NCBI GenBank assembly: GCA_964554125.1
Contig: CAZKNG010000088.1
Coordinates: 1 to 9,337, forward strand
DNA: 9,337 bases
Origin: JAGHBT01 sp035311885
GTDB taxonomy: Bacteria; Krumholzibacteriota; Krumholzibacteriia; Krumholzibacteriales; WJIX01
Reading direction: 5' to 3'
Every line of letters begins with the position of its first letter. Within the stretch, counting starts at the first letter, position 1. The position numbers and the translations under genes were made by a program. The notes beneath the pieces are model-generated. The model was not told the DNA's origin. It saw only the letters and a list, made by a program, of their open reading frames with translations, and made no database searches. Shown here in pieces: positions 6,426 through 9,337 of this stretch.

Positions 6426-9337
6426 TTACAGAGAGAAATGCATATAGGTTCTTATTTCCCATTCCCTGCCGTTATCCCCCTCAGCGGTCGGATCGCACAC
6501 CAGGTCGCCGCCCGGTTCGCGTATGGTGGCAGGGCAATACCGAGGCGAATACTGATCAAGAGACCTCCACAGACCCCGGATCCCTATCTTTGTCTGGGGA
6601 AAACCGAACCACTTCGGGGTACCCAGATTGTAGGAAAGATCTCCCATCAGCTGAACCGGATACGTCAGGTTGAAATCACGATGGTAATCGTACGGCCCCC
6701 AGTCATTGAATTTGGCGAAAGCTGAAAGGGCAAATGAGCCTATAGCCAGCCTGGCATCTCCTCCATACCTTCTCACAAGCCGTTGATCATCACCGTTAGG
6801 TTCTCCGGTACCGTAGAAGATGTGAGCCACCAGCCTTGTGTCGCTTGCCGGCGCGGATACGATTCTCATATTTACCTCCCCGAGGTCGCGGGGTTTAGTA
6901 GCACTATCGAAAGCGAACGCGGTCCTGCCGTCAGCTAATATCCCTATTCCGGCATCCTGAGTGGTCGGGAGATGTCTGAATACATATCCCAGGCTTACGG
7001 CTAATCCGGCGTTTTCTCTGATATCGTTATCCCAGGCAAACATCCATGTTGCGGGAGTAGGATCATAAGTCAGCATCAGTTCAGCTCCAAAGGTTTCCCG
7101 GTTGGCTCTCACTGAAAATGGATCATCAAGAATATTTCTGGGTCTGCCCGGAGCGGGAACATCAGCGGGGATCGGGTCTACCAGGGGTTTCTGCCAGAGG
7201 AAATTGGGAGCTATCTGGAATTTTCCAAGGTTCACCGACAGCCCGGTCATAGCGTTGACCTGGTTGCCTGAACCGGTGTCCTTGAGATTCCATCCTGTAA
7301 AGGTAATCCTCTGTGTGGGACCAGCCTCAGCTACCAGCCCCATGTAAGCGGCCTGGGCATACCAGTGCCAGCGGCCCCTCTCGACAGTGAGTTTCGCCTT
7401 CGTTCCGAATATATCGGAGCCCTCCACCCTGTCCTGAAGAACTCTCATATTATCGCCCGATTCCTCAACCACTTGAAAGGTCTCATCTATTCTGGGTGAA
7501 CCGGAAACTATCCCGCCCAGTTCAAGGACAGCGGGACCCCTGCTGGCCTTCAGCGCGAGAGTGAACTTACGGGTTTCGGGAAGCGGTATCGCGAAAGAAC
7601 TGGTTATAGAGGACTGTTTGGTCAGGTCCTCCTGGTAGATAGAAGTCATATCTACAGGACCCAGAGCGCGGTTGTATTTAAAGAGAACCGCCGGGTTAGC
7701 GCCCCACCAGAGCTGCGGTCCGAAAGCCATCTTCCAGCCGCTCAGATCCCTTTTTCCGGTCAACTCCATCCCCACCGGTGCCTCACCGTTATAAATATCA
7801 ACATTCTCACCGTAATAGGCATCCCGGTAAAGACCGAAGAAATCTCCCTCATGTTGCCAGTGAGTATGCCCCTCCCGGTAGAAACCGTTAAGATTGAACC
7901 AGCTGTTGTCCCATGATATCGAACCCTTATATATCTTTACCCGTTCCGGATCTCTCAGCTCGATATTCTCTCCATCCGCTCCTTTTACCTGAATGGGACG
8001 TCCCCTGTTTTCGTAGAATATCTCGTCGATCGGGTTTACAGGAACATTACCGAGCATATTTACAGACAGCTTGCCCGTAACCGCTTCATTCGGCTGGCCC
8101 TTAAATTCCACGAAGGCTGACTGCATATGATCAAACCCCTGGAAAGCGGGATATTCAGAACCTGTTCCAGCGGCCTGTTCGGGAGTACTTATCCTCTCTC
8201 CTCCGGTATTGTAGGTTTCATATTCCATCCTCAGGCCGGAAAGCTGTATCAGTTCCTGTTTCTCCGAAAGAAGAGCGGATTTATCGCTCCTTGCCTCGAG
8301 AGCCATCCATCTGATGTTAACCGAGTCGAAATGCCTGTTTATTCTGGCCCAATCGGTGCCCGGCGCGTATGGATCGAGAGTGAAGGCGTCTCTCAGAACA
8401 TAGTACGCCGCTCTGGGATAGACCTCGTATAAGCCCCTCCGGTCGGTCGGCCCCTTAGCGGTAATACCCCACCACTCCTCATTCATGTTATTTGCCCCTT
8501 CGATGTAATCCTCCGGGTAAGCCTCATTCGGCCAGCTGGCGTTGGTATCATGTATATCGAGCCGGCTGTCCTGCCCGAACTTCCACCAGCCGTCGGTCCA
8601 CTGGAATATCAGTCCTCCTATCGCGTTGCCGGCTCCGCCCTTACCGCTGGACTGCTGGTAAATCTCCCTCCACTGCCCTTTCAGATACTTAGCCTGCATT
8701 ACCTGATCTTCTCTCATTTCCTTTTCGTTCCAGGCATCCGATCCGAACTCCGTAAACATAACCGGAGCCCCCAGCTCCTGCTTTACCCTGTCAAAGAGAT
8801 CACGAGCCGAGATTCCGCGGTAGACATTGGTGCCGAATACGTCCAGCCCTTTGCACTCTTCAGCAATGATATCCAGATACTGAAGATCTCCGTTAACAAT
8901 TCCAACCAGCCTTTCCGGCTCGCGTTTCTTTATACCTTGAATGATTTCCTGGTAAAGGGAATACAGATACCGGGCCCTGACATTGTCTCTCTCTCCCTCG
9001 GGGAGAGCTTCGGCCTCAACCGAAGTCCAGTGGAGCCCGTAGTTATTCTCGTTTCCAAGCAGAAACAACAGCATCCCCGGCACTCCCCTGAAATTCTCCG
9101 CCACATCGAGTATCTCTTCTTTTACCGCTTCGCGGAAACGGCTGTCAGAGTAATCGACAGAGGGAATCCATACACCGTCCAGAGTATACCCGTACCTGCC
9201 GACCGGGTGATTGACTATTGTGTAAATTCCATATTTCTCATATATATATTCGACCCACCTGGGAGGTATTCCGACGTACTGACGTATGACATTAACTCCC
9301 ATCTCCTTAAGAAGCGGCATTTCACGGTCCAGAGCTT
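6426..9337 (-). CDS. GH2-like glycosidase fused to a C-terminal outer-membrane beta-barrel-like domain, 5' end cut by window
   Basis: Open to the right edge. Residues before the Met at 9320 (ALDRE) continue the domain, so the true start and N-terminus lie outside. Numbering here takes that Met as 1. Residues 1-315 form a clan GH-A barrel most like GH2: acid/base E91 in LLGNENNYG, nucleophile E191 in VMFTEFGSDAW, then GGLIFQWTDGWW (235-246) and NNMNEEWWGI (277-286). About 320-395 is a linker. About 395-964 consists of amphipathic strands with aromatic residues, short turns and long polar loops (GWKMAFGPQLWWGANPAVLF, TKIGIRGLWRSLDQYSP), ending in an alternating strand EWEIRTYMHFSL at the last residue, as expected of an outer-membrane barrel. 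C929 and C942 could form a loop disulfide. The expected role is a retaining beta-glycosidase or transglycosylase held in the outer membrane; substrate unknown, beta-glucan by context. It converges on GH16 with 54 bases between. Confidence 0.8.
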   Translation of the reverse strand, partial: ALDREMPLLKEMGVNVIRQYVGIPPRWVEYIYEKYGIYTIVNHPVGRYGYTLDGVWIPSVDYSDSRFREAVKEEILDVAENFRGVPGMLLFLLGNENNYGLHWTSVEAEALPEGERDNVRARYLYSLYQEIIQGIKKREPERLVGIVNGDLQYLDIIAEECKGLDVFGTNVYRGISARDLFDRVKQELGAPVMFTEFGSDAWNEKEMREDQVMQAKYLKGQWREIYQQSSGKGGAGNAIGGLIFQWTDGWWKFGQDSRLDIHDTNASWPNEAYPEDYIEGANNMNEEWWGITAKGPTDRRGLYEVYPRAAYYVLRDAFTLDPYAPGTDWARINRHFDSVNIRWMALEARSDKSALLSEKQELIQLSGLRMEYETYNTGGERISTPEQAAGTGSEYPAFQGFDHMQSAFVEFKGQPNEAVTGKLSVNMLGNVPVNPIDEIFYENRGRPIQVKGADGENIELRDPERVKIYKGSISWDNSWFNLNGFYREGHTHWQHEGDFFGLYRDAYYGENVDIYNGEAPVGMELTGKRDLSGWKMAFGPQLWWGANPAVLFKYNRALGPVDMTSIYQEDLTKQSSITSSFAIPLPETRKFTLALKASRGPAVLELGGIVSGSPRIDETFQVVEESGDNMRVLQDRVEGSDIFGTKAKLTVERGRWHWYAQAAYMGLVAEAGPTQRITFTGWNLKDTGSGNQVNAMTGLSVNLGKFQIAPNFLWQKPLVDPIPADVPAPGRPRNILDDPFSVRANRETFGAELMLTYDPTPATWMFAWDNDIRENAGLAVSLGYVFRHLPTTQDAGIGILADGRTAFAFDSATKPRDLGEVNMRIVSAPASDTRLVAHIFYGTGEPNGDDQRLVRRYGGDARLAIGSFALSAFAKFNDWGPYDYHRDFNLTYPVQLMGDLSYNLGTPKWFGFPQTKIGIRGLWRSLDQYSPRYCPATIREPGGDLVCDPTAEGDNGREWEIRTYMHFSL

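Noticed and set aside
6398..6436. Hairpin between the convergent GH16 and barrel-fusion genes (TTTCTCTG / CAGAGAGA) as a bidirectional terminator
   Set aside because: The 23-base loop, one G-U pair and lack of T-runs make it weak, and it overlaps the end of the minus-strand coding sequence.

Overview
The window holds five protein genes and no RNA genes, mobile elements or CRISPR. Two genes are cut by the window edges. From left to right: (1) positions 1-2898, minus strand, a large open reading frame that runs off the left edge and reads as a beta-glucan phosphorylase-like protein of the GH94/GH149/GH161 type; (2) 3010-3912, plus strand, an aldo/keto reductase of the YdhF type; (3) 4070-5455, plus strand, a lipoprotein with two carbohydrate-binding-like modules around an Ig-like domain; (4) 5466-6371, plus strand, a GH16 laminarinase-type lipoprotein; (5) 6426-9337, minus strand, a protein that runs off the right edge and joins a GH2-like (clan GH-A) catalytic barrel to a C-terminal stretch that looks like an outer-membrane beta-barrel.

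The organism is a Gram-negative (diderm) bacterium with, by eye, about half G+C. Evidence is the two lipobox signal peptides and the apparent outer-membrane barrel. Clear Shine-Dalgarno sequences and sigma70-like promoter matches (including a perfect TTGACA) argue against a typical Bacteroidia. The C-terminal binding module of the lipoprotein is nevertheless of a type I associate with laminarin loci of marine Bacteroidota. A related lineage of the Fibrobacterota-Chlorobiota-Bacteroidota group or a neighbouring phylum is a reasonable guess, no more.

Layout and regulation: the phosphorylase and the reductase are divergent, with a short AT-rich region between them carrying opposed promoter candidates and an AACCGG-N14-CCGGTT inverted repeat. 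A separate sigma70-like promoter precedes the lipoprotein, and the GH16 gene follows it by 10 bases, so these two very likely form an operon. The fused GH2-like/barrel gene converges on GH16 with 54 bases between the ends.

Functional picture (inference): the surface lipoprotein binds a beta-glucan, probably laminarin-like beta-1,3-glucan. The GH16 lipoprotein cuts it. The barrel-anchored GH2-like enzyme trims fragments at the outer membrane and may be coupled to their passage. The phosphorylase, which shows no signal peptide, splits imported oligosaccharides in the cytoplasm to glucose-1-phosphate. No SusC/SusD pair, TonB receptor, inner-membrane transporter or regulator is visible, so the locus would differ from a canonical Bacteroidota polysaccharide utilization locus. 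An alternative is that the barrel fusion works in making or exporting an exopolysaccharide.
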